The notes: generated from the sequence alone by a model not told the origin. A stretch of 16,715 nt of DNA from Candidatus Helarchaeota archaeon (GCA_013375405.1 JABXJU010000088.1:1-16715), one strand, 5' to 3'; counted from the stretch's first letter, positions 6,992-13,753 are shown. Program-made: numbers and translations.

Positions 6992-8620
6992 TCAATCACT
7001 TTTGGATCGTAATTGTTTAAGAGCGTCCGCTACTTCTTCGGCATGCATCAAAGAAGGCCCACCACCCATGAAGATAGTAACACCTAACGCTTCTGCAATT
7101 TCTTCATCTGTGGCTCCGGCCTCTAAAGCTTCCACTAAATGCCATTTCATGCAGGACTTGCATCCAATCGTAACAGCGATTCCTAAGGCTATCAAACCTT
7201 TCGTTTTTGAGGAAAGTGCACCATCTTGTAATGCATCCCGATGCATTCGGACAAAATCTGTAATTAATTGTGGATTATGGTGACCGATGAGATCCATTTG
7301 GGCGGGAATATGCCCTAAAATGCCTTCTCCTCGTTTCTTAAGCATCTCAACGAACTTTACCGCTGCCTTATCTGAAACTGGCTTTGCTGTTGTAGGTGTG
7401 GTTGGCACCACCACTGCCTTTTTCACCTGATCTGGAGCGATATTGAAAAGCGGATACGGGTTTTCCAGGAGCGCTTTCATTTCCGCTAGAAAGTTTGCTG
7501 CATCTACGCCATCCATTACACGATGATCATGAGTTAAGCTCAAAATCATCATCGGGCTAATACGAATACGACCATCTTTAACAGTTGGTTTCTGGATCAT
7601 TTTCCCGATTCCTAGTATGGCTGCTTCTGGAGGATTAATAATGGGTGTGAATACCTCAATTCCAAACATCCCTAAATTAGATACGGTAAAAGTTCCCCCA
7701 GTGACTTCATCCAAAGAAAGTGTTCTATCTCTAGCTTTTTCAGCTAAACTTCTAACGATTTTCGAGATTTCCTTCAGGGATTTACTCTCAGCATCATGAA
7801 TTACGGGAACTATAAGCCCTCGATCAGTAGCAACGGCTACTCCTAAATTAAGAGTTTCTTTTAACACGATGGTATTCTCCATCATTGAAGAATTAAAGAT
7901 TGGGTATTTCTTAATGACTTCTATTACAATTTTTACAATAATATCTGTCATGGTAATCTTGAAATCTTTGTCCTTATAGAGTTCTAAGAAATGTTTCCTT
8001 AAATTGATGGATTCAGTCATATCCACTTCGGACGTATATGTTAATTGAGGGATCTCGCTCAAACTCATACTCATTTTTTTAGCGATAATTTTTCGGATAC
8101 CTTCAAGCGCAATCGATTTCCCCTCTATTTTAACAGGGGGGCCTTGAGCCAAGAAATTGATAATATCTTTCTCGATAATCCGACTATCAGGGCCGGTTCC
8201 TTGAATCTGTGTATAATCTATACCTTTTTCCCTTGCGAGTTTCCGCGCTCGAGGAGAAATTAAGATATGAGATCCGACTCCTCTCTTTGCTTCGATAGGT
8301 TTTGAGATTGAAGGAGTAGCTAGAGTAGCGGGAACTGCTGCTGCTTCTTCAATAAATGATTCAATGTCACTGACTTCTTCGCCCGGGTCCGTAATTAGGG
8401 CAATAATTCTTCCAACGGGAATGACTTGTTTTTCGGTGGCTATTATCTTATAGAGAATGCCCGATGCAGGTGCTTCTAATTTCATAGTCACCTTATCGGT
8501 TTCAATTTCGACGATCTCTTCGCCTCGTTTGATTTTATCGCCTTCTTGCTTTAACCACTTAATTATTGTGCCTTCTTCCATCGTCATACCCAATTTAGGC
8601 ATGACAAACCGGGTAACCAT
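6992..8620 (-). CDS. Dihydrolipoamide acyltransferase (E2) fused to an AhpD-like CxxC domain
   Basis: This 542-residue protein carries a complete E2 followed by an extra domain. Residues 1-78 are a lipoyl domain with the lipoylated lysine K43 in ETDKVT. Residues about 119-157 are the peripheral-subunit-binding domain (ISPRARKLA...). Residues about 165-395 are the acyltransferase core with DHRVMDG, giving catalytic H366 and D370. After a Pro/Thr linker, residues about 417-540 form a carboxymuconolactone decarboxylase/AhpD domain with C487-K-S-C490 and H494, matching the AhpD active-site spacing CxxCxxxH. The conserved glutamate 12 residues before the first cysteine is glycine (G475). No E1 or E3 gene lies in the window. 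In mycobacteria, lipoylated E2 reduces AhpD to feed a peroxiredoxin, so the fusion suggests a redox role; acyl transfer remains possible. GAGGGATGAT precedes the ATG. Confidence 0.93.
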   Translation of the reverse strand: MVTRFVMPKLGMTMEEGTIIKWLKQEGDKIKRGEEIVEIETDKVTMKLEAPASGILYKIIATEKQVIPVGRIIALITDPGEEVSDIESFIEEAAAVPATLATPSISKPIEAKRGVGSHILISPRARKLAREKGIDYTQIQGTGPDSRIIEKDIINFLAQGPPVKIEGKSIALEGIRKIIAKKMSMSLSEIPQLTYTSEVDMTESINLRKHFLELYKDKDFKITMTDIIVKIVIEVIKKYPIFNSSMMENTIVLKETLNLGVAVATDRGLIVPVIHDAESKSLKEISKIVRSLAEKARDRTLSLDEVTGGTFTVSNLGMFGIEVFTPIINPPEAAILGIGKMIQKPTVKDGRIRISPMMILSLTHDHRVMDGVDAANFLAEMKALLENPYPLFNIAPDQVKKAVVVPTTPTTAKPVSDKAAVKFVEMLKKRGEGILGHIPAQMDLIGHHNPQLITDFVRMHRDALQDGALSSKTKGLIALGIAVTIGCKSCMKWHLVEALEAGATDEEIAEALGVTIFMGGGPSLMHAEEVADALKQLRSKSD

Positions 8621-8669
8621 TTTTTATCATCCCTCTATTCATTGTTTGCAAAATCCTAGTTATAAATCG

Positions 8670-9110
8670 TTAAACCGATAAAACTACCGAAACCTCGGCG
8701 AAAGTGGTAGGATTCTGAACTAGGTTTACTATGAATTTTTTATACAACTCTTTTTTAGCCTTACAAACACGAGCGAAATCGTCTGGCCATAAGGCAATGA
8801 TTTCATAACTATCTTTCTTGATTTCAGTAAAAAGAAACCCAAATTGAAGATCATCGCTAGCCGCTGAAGCTAGGATGACACCCACAGTATTGGTAGCTGG
8901 TTTATCCCCTGTTGAAGATTCAATGCTTTTTATATTGCGTATAGCTTTGTAATGGGGGTGTTTCTCAATATTCCATCTTAAATCATCTATAAACCTTTTG
9001 TTTAATGGGGCTTTCCCGATAATTTCCTTTGAATCTATAAATGTGAGATTAATATCGTCACTTGATCCTAGATCTTCTCCTTCCATCGTTACATTCCATG
9101 TTTTTGCCAT
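8670..9110 (-). CDS. Uncharacterised 146-residue protein, paralogous to the C-terminus of the 10395-11399 protein
   Basis: The family is unknown to me. The whole protein aligns by eye with residues 166-310 of the protein at 10395-11399. Shared features are the opening KTW, the motif HYxxIRNxxSxxSSxGD (residues 53-69), LxFGxL (88-93), IxxLWPxxFA (104-113) and VxNPxxFAxxxVL near the end. The pattern suggests one compact alpha/beta domain. No metal site, membrane segment or signal peptide is visible. GGAAGGA just upstream supports the ATG at 9110. It lies 49 nt upstream of the E2-AhpD gene on the same strand, so the two may be co-transcribed. The conserved polar HY..RN..S..SS.GD block is the likely functional site, which is inference. 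Confidence 0.75.
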   Translation of the reverse strand: MAKTWNVTMEGEDLGSSDDINLTFIDSKEIIGKAPLNKRFIDDLRWNIEKHPHYKAIRNIKSIESSTGDKPATNTVGVILASAASDDLQFGFLFTEIKKDSYEIIALWPDDFARVCKAKKELYKKFIVNLVQNPTTFAEVSVVLSV

Positions 9111-9183
9111 TTAATCCTTCCTATTTTCAACTAATTCAGATAATGGTTATTTCTTTACAACTATATCACAATAATTTTCCGAA

Positions 9184-9192
9184 GTATATAAA
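9184..9192 (-). promoter_or_regulatory. TATA box of the 8670-9110 gene
   Basis: On the minus strand this reads TTTATATAC. It lies about 75 nt before the ATG at 9110 and predicts a 5' leader of about 50 nt. An inverted repeat sits 11 nt upstream of it. Confidence 0.5.
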
Positions 9193-9203
9193 CGTTAACG
9201 AGT

Positions 9204-9223
9204 GTTCCTGTAATTATGGGAAC
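9204..9223. promoter_or_regulatory. Operator-like inverted repeat GTTCC-N10-GGAAC
   Basis: A perfect 5-bp inverted repeat with a 10-nt A/T-rich spacer lies next to the TATA box at 9184-9192, where a regulator could act on the gene at 8670-9110. A closely similar element occurs at 13198-13220. Confidence 0.35.
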
Positions 9224-9251
9224 AAAAGATACGCATCTTTTAGATACGCAT
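9224..9251. repeat. Hairpin and 10-nt direct repeat AGATACGCAT
   Basis: AGATACGCAT occurs at 9227-9236 and again at 9242-9251, a 15-nt period. The first copy is also inside a hairpin with arms AAAAGAT and ATCTTTT around ACGC (9224-9241). It follows the small relic frame ending at 9240 and could serve as a terminator or be slippage-generated. Confidence 0.4.
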
Positions 9252-9365
9252 TATCTTCTCTACTTCAGAAAATGGTAATACGACTTCATCCTTCTCTTGT
9301 TGCTTCAGGAAATTCTTTAATGGTGCATATTTACTGACTTTTACCCCTTTCTCTTTTGATAATTC
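9240..9365 (-). pseudogene. Possible relic of a small DUF7662-like gene
   Basis: One minus-strand frame encodes SKYAPLKNFLKQQEKDEVV followed by LPFSEVEKIMRI and a stop. This resembles the start of a widespread small-protein family with the pattern YxPLxxxLxxQ...LxFxEIExI. The family's following LPxSA and WW segments are missing, and the frame ends exactly at the AGATACGCAT repeat. No standard start codon lies in frame; the frame runs back into the end of the gene at 9341. It is probably a truncated remnant. The family assignment is from memory of the pattern and is tentative. Confidence 0.3.
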
Positions 9366-9973
9366 CCTTTGGGTTTTTCTTGTAACTCTTTTCTAATCTT
9401 ATTGTAATATGTTAAAACTGCATTTTTTGCGACTTGTTGATATGCCCTCTTAATATTTAATCCTTCCCTCGTGAAAGTCTCATAAATAGGAGTTGGAACT
9501 ACTTTTTTAAAAATCAAATCAGTACTCATTTCCAATCCTCGTTGAGCTATAAATGTCAACATCTGTTGTCTGTTTAAATCGTCTGATAGTCCTTTTAAAT
9601 TAATTAAAAAACTAATAGGGACTCGATTCGAACTTAAGAAACGTTGTATTTCGTCTAAATACAACCCATTTTCAAATCCTTGATTTAACGCGTTACTCAA
9701 AACAATGAGAATCCCATCTATATCCTTTAATTGCGCCTTCGGAATCGCCTTAAAATGATGTTCTTGAACCATTTCGACTCTAATCCTTACATTACTGATC
9801 CCTGAAACACCTAGGTCCATGGTGTAAAGACGGTCATCCTGAAGTCTAATGGACTTTATTTCAATATTTTCGTTGGAAGCGAGCCATTCAAATACATCCT
9901 TTTTACCACTATTCGGTGATCCCCAAATAATTATTCTAAAAATTAACTTCCCATCAGGATCTCGAATAGGTAT
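9341..9973 (-). CDS. Degenerate small-GTPase-like protein with unclear or disrupted start
   Basis: The frame from 9973 encodes about 210 residues. It has an N-terminal beta-strand and P-loop, LIFRIIIWGSPNSGKKD, in which the usual Ser/Thr after GK is Lys. DxxG is not recognisable, and NLKG (in ISFLINLKG) stands where NKxD should be. The fold order and lengths still match MglA/Arf-like GTPases, so this is a probable pseudo-GTPase. The first ATG (9820) would lose the whole P-loop, and the frame upstream has no ATG, GTG or TTG. A GTG at 9984 lies in another frame; one extra A in the A-run at 9973-9978 would join it to give MSKKIPIRDPDGK. So a sequencing indel, frameshifting, an ATA start (AAGGTGA 7 nt upstream) or early gene decay are all possible. 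Confidence 0.6.
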   Translation of the reverse strand: MPIRDPDGKLIFRIIIWGSPNSGKKDVFEWLASNENIEIKSIRLQDDRLYTMDLGVSGISNVRIRVEMVQEHHFKAIPKAQLKDIDGILIVLSNALNQGFENGLYLDEIQRFLSSNRVPISFLINLKGLSDDLNRQQMLTFIAQRGLEMSTDLIFKKVVPTPIYETFTREGLNIKRAYQQVAKNAVLTYYNKIRKELQEKPKGNYQKRKG

Positions 9974-10048
9974 TTTTTACTCACCTTTTATCTAATTTCT
10001 CCCTTGAAAAAGCAGTATCCGGATGTTGTAGTAATAAAGAATTAGTCA

Positions 10049-10079
10049 TAATTAAAAATATAGTATTTAAAAATTATAA
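10049..10079. promoter_or_regulatory. A/T-rich candidate bidirectional promoter
   Basis: The gene-free stretch 9985-10197 contains this A/T block with TATA-like elements on both strands (AGTATTTAAAAATTAT on plus). It could drive the pseudo-GTPase leftwards and the lipA relic/TPR gene rightwards. Nothing else is recognisable in that stretch. Confidence 0.3.
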
Positions 10080-10197
10080 CCGATTGTATAAACAAGAAAT
10101 TCTGGTTGGAGTTTAAAACGATGAATCCATTACATAACACACTAGTTAAAAGTCATATGGCAAAGAATCGAGATAAGTTGAGTAGAATCTTAGAAAG

Positions 10198-10356
10198 TTG
10201 GAAGCCCAATTACCGGTTCAGAAATATTATAGTCCCGAAGAATTCCAGACCTTTAAAGAATTTGGAAAAAAACTCGGATTTATCTACGTTGCTGCAGCGC
10301 CATTGGTCCGAAGTTCCTTTAATGCAATTGAATTTTCAAATAAATTTATTCGTTAA
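10198..10356 (+). pseudogene. lipA: Relic of lipoyl synthase (LipA) C-terminus
   Basis: This frame encodes about 52 residues: LEAQLPVQKYYSPEEF, then QTFKEFGKKLGFIYVA, then AAPLVRSSFNAIEF and a stop. It matches the LipA C-terminus, whose PVxRYVxPEEF segment is followed by GFxxVxSGPLVRSSYxA. The RSSY serine is known to ligate the auxiliary iron-sulfur cluster, and RSS is kept here. The frame is closed by TAG nine nt upstream, and none of the radical-SAM core (CxxxCxxC) or the CxxxxCxxxxxC motif is found in any frame nearby. A different frame at 10121-10200 contains LVKSHMAKNRDKL, which might be a decayed remnant of the preceding LipA segment; that is weak. LipA makes lipoyl groups, and an E2 with a lipoyl domain lies 1.6 kb away. 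Confidence 0.7.
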
Positions 10357-10394
10357 ACAATCTTTTTAAAGACAGTAAATAATAGGAGGAGTAT

Positions 10395-11399
10395 ATGACC
10401 CTTGATGAGTGCAAAAGAATCGCAAAAGAGGCAGCACAAGAAACAGATTTGATAAAACAGGGTGTGGCATTTAATAAAGCCAGCCAATGTTATAAAAAAA
10501 ATGATGATGCTGATCAATATCAAGCGATGAAAAAGAAAGCCATTCAAATTTTTCAAAAAAAGGCAGAAAAATTCGATGATCCATATGAAAAGAGTCTATT
10601 CCATTCATATGAAGCACTGTGTTGGATATGTCTTGGGGAGTTAAAGAAAGCTGAAGAACTTGTCGATGAATTATTCAAATTGAATGATACGGAATCAGGA
10701 TCCAAAATATCCCCTATAGTTAATTTTACAAAACATCTGGCCATCAAAGAGGTGGAGAAGGCACAAGAGTTGTGGAAAAATATCCATCAATTTTTTTCCC
10801 AAGGAATCATCGAATTGTTGGAAGAAGCCTTTATTGCTATTAATCCTTCCTCAGAGCCGCCGGTTGTCGAAAAATTACCAAAATTTTATAAAACTTGGAC
10901 GGTGTTATTAGCGGGAAAAGATTCAACTGACCTTCAGAAAGATTGGACTCTTGTCTTTTATGATGCCCACGACCTCTTTGAGGAGCAAGTGGTTCTAAAA
11001 AAGAACTATTTAGAGGATTTACTCGCCCAGGTAAAACAACTCCAACACTATCACTTCATCCGCAACATGCGAAGTGTGACTTCATCCAGTGGAGATGATC
11101 TATCTAAGAAAGCGTTATTCATAATCCTTGGCACCAGCGCTGAGAAAAAATTAAAATTTGGTATGCTCTTAGGATCTCTCACAGAAGGCGGCGTTCATAT
11201 CTTTGGACTCTGGCCTGAAGCTTTTGCCCATGCTGTATATACCGATGAAAGTATAATTGGAGCATTTATAACCCGAAGCGTGAAAAATCCTGACTGGTTT
11301 GCCGATTTGAATGTACTGGCATTTTTAGCCCCTGAGGGGGAGCCACAGAAAGATGAATTACCTGAAAGTGAGGAAACGCTTCCTGGGTATTTCACTTAA
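10395..11399 (+). CDS. TPR-like protein with C-terminal uncharacterised domain shared with the 8670-9110 gene
   Basis: This 334-residue protein has an N-terminal all-helical region (1 to about 150) resembling TPR or alpha-SNAP-like helical pairs (AFNKASQCYKK, LFHSYEALCWICLGELKKAEELV). A proline-containing linker follows, then a domain at 166-310 homologous to the whole 146-residue protein at 8670-9110, with KTW, HYxxIRN, SSxGDD, KFGMLLG, FGLWPEAFA and VKNPDWFA. The tail after 310 is acidic and probably disordered. AGGAGGA just upstream makes the ATG certain. There is no signal peptide or membrane segment. TPR-like helices usually bind proteins, so it may recruit a partner to the shared domain; that is inference. 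It is convergent with the CPBP gene, with 16 nt between stops. Confidence 0.8.
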   Translation: MTLDECKRIAKEAAQETDLIKQGVAFNKASQCYKKNDDADQYQAMKKKAIQIFQKKAEKFDDPYEKSLFHSYEALCWICLGELKKAEELVDELFKLNDTESGSKISPIVNFTKHLAIKEVEKAQELWKNIHQFFSQGIIELLEEAFIAINPSSEPPVVEKLPKFYKTWTVLLAGKDSTDLQKDWTLVFYDAHDLFEEQVVLKKNYLEDLLAQVKQLQHYHFIRNMRSVTSSSGDDLSKKALFIILGTSAEKKLKFGMLLGSLTEGGVHIFGLWPEAFAHAVYTDESIIGAFITRSVKNPDWFADLNVLAFLAPEGEPQKDELPESEETLPGYFT

Positions 11400-11415
11400 T
11401 TTTATCTTGTTTTCA

Positions 11416-12168
11416 TTATAGTAGGGGGGCAATATTCCCAACTATCCCAATTAAATAATGAAAAATCAGGACAGGCCATATGAAAGATCTCCCCTTGAGT
11501 GTGAGCCACCCAAATAATGGTCCTATCGCAGCGGCTGCAATGATTTCCGTTAACGGTTTTCCGATATGAAAGAGCGTGGTTATAATAGTTGAAATACTAA
11601 TTATCACGATTATGGCTTTTTTACTGAGATCTTCTTTCTTCTCCAATCCAAATTGCAGATAGGCACGATAAATAAATTCATACCCAATATAATAGACGAA
11701 ATAGGTTAAGTTGAAAATAATAAACAACCATAATTTATCAGGTTCGGCAACTATTTTTGTTAATGGATATTCTATGGCGAGCTCCGGGTCAGTTAAGAAA
11801 AAAAAAGCTGGAAGAAGCGCGATTCCTATTAAAGTCCATACTAGATTAAATTTCTTGTGCCCCCATCGAAAACCATATTCCTTTTGCTCTTCTTTGAAAT
11901 AGTATTTGATTATTAACATCGGCACAATCAAAAAGAGCAGAAAAGCCATAAAAAATTGCCAAATATATTGCCAAAAATCTATCCAATAGGGATCTATTAT
12001 TGAACCAAACAACCAATGAAAAAATACAAGATCTTTACTAACGCTATCCGGAGGATCTCGAATATAATATAAAGATGTAAAATAATAGATAATGGTTAAA
12101 AATAATACGGACCCTAGTACAAAAATTCGTTTTCGCGTAATAGTTTCTGACATCAATTCACTATTCAC
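11416..12168 (-). CDS. CPBP-type (CAAX protease 2-like) integral membrane protein
   Basis: This protein of about 250 residues has roughly seven hydrophobic segments. The C-terminal half matches the CPBP/Abi family. The first motif, usually EExxxR, is YEFIYR, keeping the second Glu and the Arg. The second is TTLFHIGKPLTE, a variant HxGKPxxE seen in one subfamily. The third is FHYLIG. Family members include prenyl-protein endoproteases (Rce1) and bacteriocin immunity proteins; substrates here are unknown. Loss of the first Glu makes protease activity uncertain. The frame starts at GTG (12168), but the ATG at 12153 is equally possible; neither has a strong Shine-Dalgarno site. It lies 19 nt downstream of the aldo/keto reductase gene and is probably co-transcribed. 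Confidence 0.75.
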   Translation of the reverse strand: MNSELMSETITRKRIFVLGSVLFLTIIYYFTSLYYIRDPPDSVSKDLVFFHWLFGSIIDPYWIDFWQYIWQFFMAFLLFLIVPMLIIKYYFKEEQKEYGFRWGHKKFNLVWTLIGIALLPAFFFLTDPELAIEYPLTKIVAEPDKLWLFIIFNLTYFVYYIGYEFIYRAYLQFGLEKKEDLSKKAIIVIISISTIITTLFHIGKPLTEIIAAAAIGPLFGWLTLKGRSFIWPVLIFHYLIGIVGNIAPLL

Positions 12169-12187
12169 TATTAATTAGTGCATTTAC

Positions 12188-13174
12188 TTAATCCAGTTTA
12201 TTGTATTCTCTTGTTATCTCATCGAGTCTGTTCATTTCATCCTTGGATAATTCAAAATACATGGCACCAACATTTTGTTCAACATGATGAACTTTTGAGG
12301 CACCAGGAATTACCAATACCGTGTCTCCATGGAAATTAATAAGCCAATTAAGTGCTATTTGAGTCGGTGTAACTTCATGGGCTTGAGCAATTTCTTCGAT
12401 AACTTCCATTATTGCTTTACTCTTTTTCGCTTGTTTGTTAATATTAGGTTTGATTCTTCTTCGAATGAAAGTTACATTCTTAGCGAGGCTTGGATCTTTA
12501 TGGTATTTACCTGTGAGTACTCCTTGCTCAAGAGGCATCCATGCAATGATCTTCATCCCAAGTTCTTTAGCTGCATCTAATACACCGTTCTTTTCTACAT
12601 TACGATGAAGCAAGCTATAATGAACCTGGTTTGAAATCAAGGGTAATCCACGATCTTTTAATGCATCGTATGCTTTAATCATCTTTTTCTTAGAAAAATT
12701 ACTAACTCCAACGGAACGAATCTTACCGCTTTCAACTAGATCAGCCATAACATTCATTTGGGCTTTTTTCGTGGAAAACGAATACGGTTGATGAATTTGA
12801 TGAAGATCAATAGAATAACCATCCAAAGCTTCAAGACGTTTATCAATAGTTCTCCGTATGCTCCCTGCAAATTTCATTATAGGCATCCATTTATCTGCAA
12901 TGATAACTTCTTCATCCTTTTTTCCCGCTGCTTTAAGTGCGTTTGCTAAATTTCTCTCAGATCGCCCGCCGCCATATGCTTCTGCCGTATCAAACCAGTT
13001 TATTCCTCCGTCTAATGCTGCTTTTACAATACCATTCATTGTTTCTTCTTCGATACTTTTCCAAATGTATTTATTAAATCCATGACCCCCGGCAAATTGC
13101 CAGACACCTAATCCAATGGGTGTAACCTCAATATCGGTATCCGCAAGCCGAATTTTCTTAACTTTTTTCTCCAT
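12188..13174 (-). CDS. Aldo/keto reductase
   Basis: This 328-residue cytoplasmic NAD(P)H-dependent oxidoreductase has the full catalytic tetrad: D62 and Y67 in FDTAEAYGGGRSE, K95 in IIADKW, and H128 in LHQIHQP. The C-terminal cofactor-binding segment VIPGASKVHHVEQN is typical. The TIM-barrel length is normal. The gene is close to the bacterial YajO/YhdN-type branch of the AKR superfamily. The substrate, an aldehyde or ketone, cannot be deduced. GAGGA upstream supports the ATG at 13174. It leads a likely two-gene unit with the CPBP gene. An inverted repeat 23-47 nt before the start codon may be a regulatory site. Confidence 0.92.
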   Translation of the reverse strand: MEKKVKKIRLADTDIEVTPIGLGVWQFAGGHGFNKYIWKSIEEETMNGIVKAALDGGINWFDTAEAYGGGRSERNLANALKAAGKKDEEVIIADKWMPIMKFAGSIRRTIDKRLEALDGYSIDLHQIHQPYSFSTKKAQMNVMADLVESGKIRSVGVSNFSKKKMIKAYDALKDRGLPLISNQVHYSLLHRNVEKNGVLDAAKELGMKIIAWMPLEQGVLTGKYHKDPSLAKNVTFIRRRIKPNINKQAKKSKAIMEVIEEIAQAHEVTPTQIALNWLINFHGDTVLVIPGASKVHHVEQNVGAMYFELSKDEMNRLDEITREYNKLD

Positions 13175-13196
13175 TTTAAATCCTCATTTTAATAAT

Positions 13197-13221
13197 AAGT
13201 TCCTAAGATTATTGGGAACTT
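13197..13221. promoter_or_regulatory. Operator-like inverted repeat AAGTTCC-N11-GGAACTT
   Basis: Perfect 7-bp arms flank an 11-nt A/T-rich spacer in the divergent gap between the aldo/keto reductase and the DUF3303-like gene. It lies near the expected transcription start of the reductase, a repressor-like position. The core resembles the element at 9204-9223. Confidence 0.4.
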
Positions 13222-13257
13222 TTTAACTTTTTTAACTAATGATGGTATTTCAAATTT

Positions 13258-13280
13258 AAATTTAATAATTTTTAAATATC
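13258..13280 (+). promoter_or_regulatory. Promoter of first DUF3303-like gene
   Basis: A 23-nt block containing AATTTTTAAATATC (BRE/TATA-like) lies 85 nt before the ATG at 13365. The same block, with one mismatch, precedes the paralogue at the same 85-nt distance, which supports its function as a promoter. Confidence 0.6.
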
Positions 13281-13364
13281 GGATTTCAAATTAATTGAAG
13301 ATGGGATTGTTTGAGGGATGAATCTTTGAACAACACCTTTAAAATTAAATTAAGGAGGAATGAA

Positions 13365-13679
13365 ATGGTAACCTATATATCTTATTGGGAGCTAAATCCA
13401 GACTTAGATCCTTCTGAAATAGCCGATGTCGCACAGAAAATCATTTCGAGAGGTCTTTACCCAGCTGAAGGAGTAAAAGAACTTGCTTGGTACGTTTCTA
13501 CGGATTATTGGGGCGTATCCATTTCGGAAGCTGAAAGTGAGGAAGCTATAATGAACGAAGTTAATATGTGGAGAATTGCTAAGCCAGGCATGATACGGGT
13601 CTTTAAAAGTGCGATAGCAATGAAATCTGCTGATGCAATACCGCTGATGGTTAAATTGGCTAAGAAGGTTAAAGGATAA
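13365..13679 (+). CDS. Small DUF3303-like protein, copy 1
   Basis: This is a protein of 104 residues, starting at the ATG at 13365 because AAGGAGG lies at 13352-13358; an open frame exists upstream to 13311 but lacks support. It begins with MVTYISYWELNPDLDP and has a central TDYWGVSISEAESEEA and a conserved W-R-AKPG segment. The beta-alpha-beta layout suggests a ferredoxin-like dimeric alpha/beta-barrel domain, similar to DUF3303 proteins. No enzymatic residues are established. It is followed by a paralogue sharing 48 of 96 aligned residues. The function is unknown. Its promoter and leader are also duplicated. Confidence 0.75.
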   Translation: MVTYISYWELNPDLDPSEIADVAQKIISRGLYPAEGVKELAWYVSTDYWGVSISEAESEEAIMNEVNMWRIAKPGMIRVFKSAIAMKSADAIPLMVKLAKKVKG

Positions 13680-13718
13680 AATGGATAATTGAAAATACCA
13701 TAAAATAAAACTTTAATA

Positions 13719-13753
13719 TTTTCCCTTTTTTTTCTTTTTAATTTTTCATTTTT
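13719..13753 (+). terminator. T-rich terminator after DUF3303-like copy 1
   Basis: Several T-runs follow the gene, including eight Ts at 13726-13733. This separates copy 1 from the promoter of copy 2. Confidence 0.4.

Noticed and set aside
9062..9337. 91-residue plus-strand frame
   Set aside because: It overlaps the start of the 8670-9110 gene, its promoter and the relic frame; it has no motif and no ribosome-binding site.
9341..9820. Using the ATG at 9820 as the start of the GTPase-like protein
   Set aside because: The in-frame upstream sequence encodes a convincing P-loop strand, so the gene originally began further upstream.
10106..10369. 87-residue plus-strand open frame from TTG
   Set aside because: Its second half overlaps the LipA-like frame, which has recognisable family motifs, whereas this frame has none and no ribosome-binding site.
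13311..13364. N-terminal extension of DUF3303-like copy 1
   Set aside because: The Shine-Dalgarno site at 13352-13358 and alignment with copy 2 fix the start at 13365; the extension lies in the duplicated leader.
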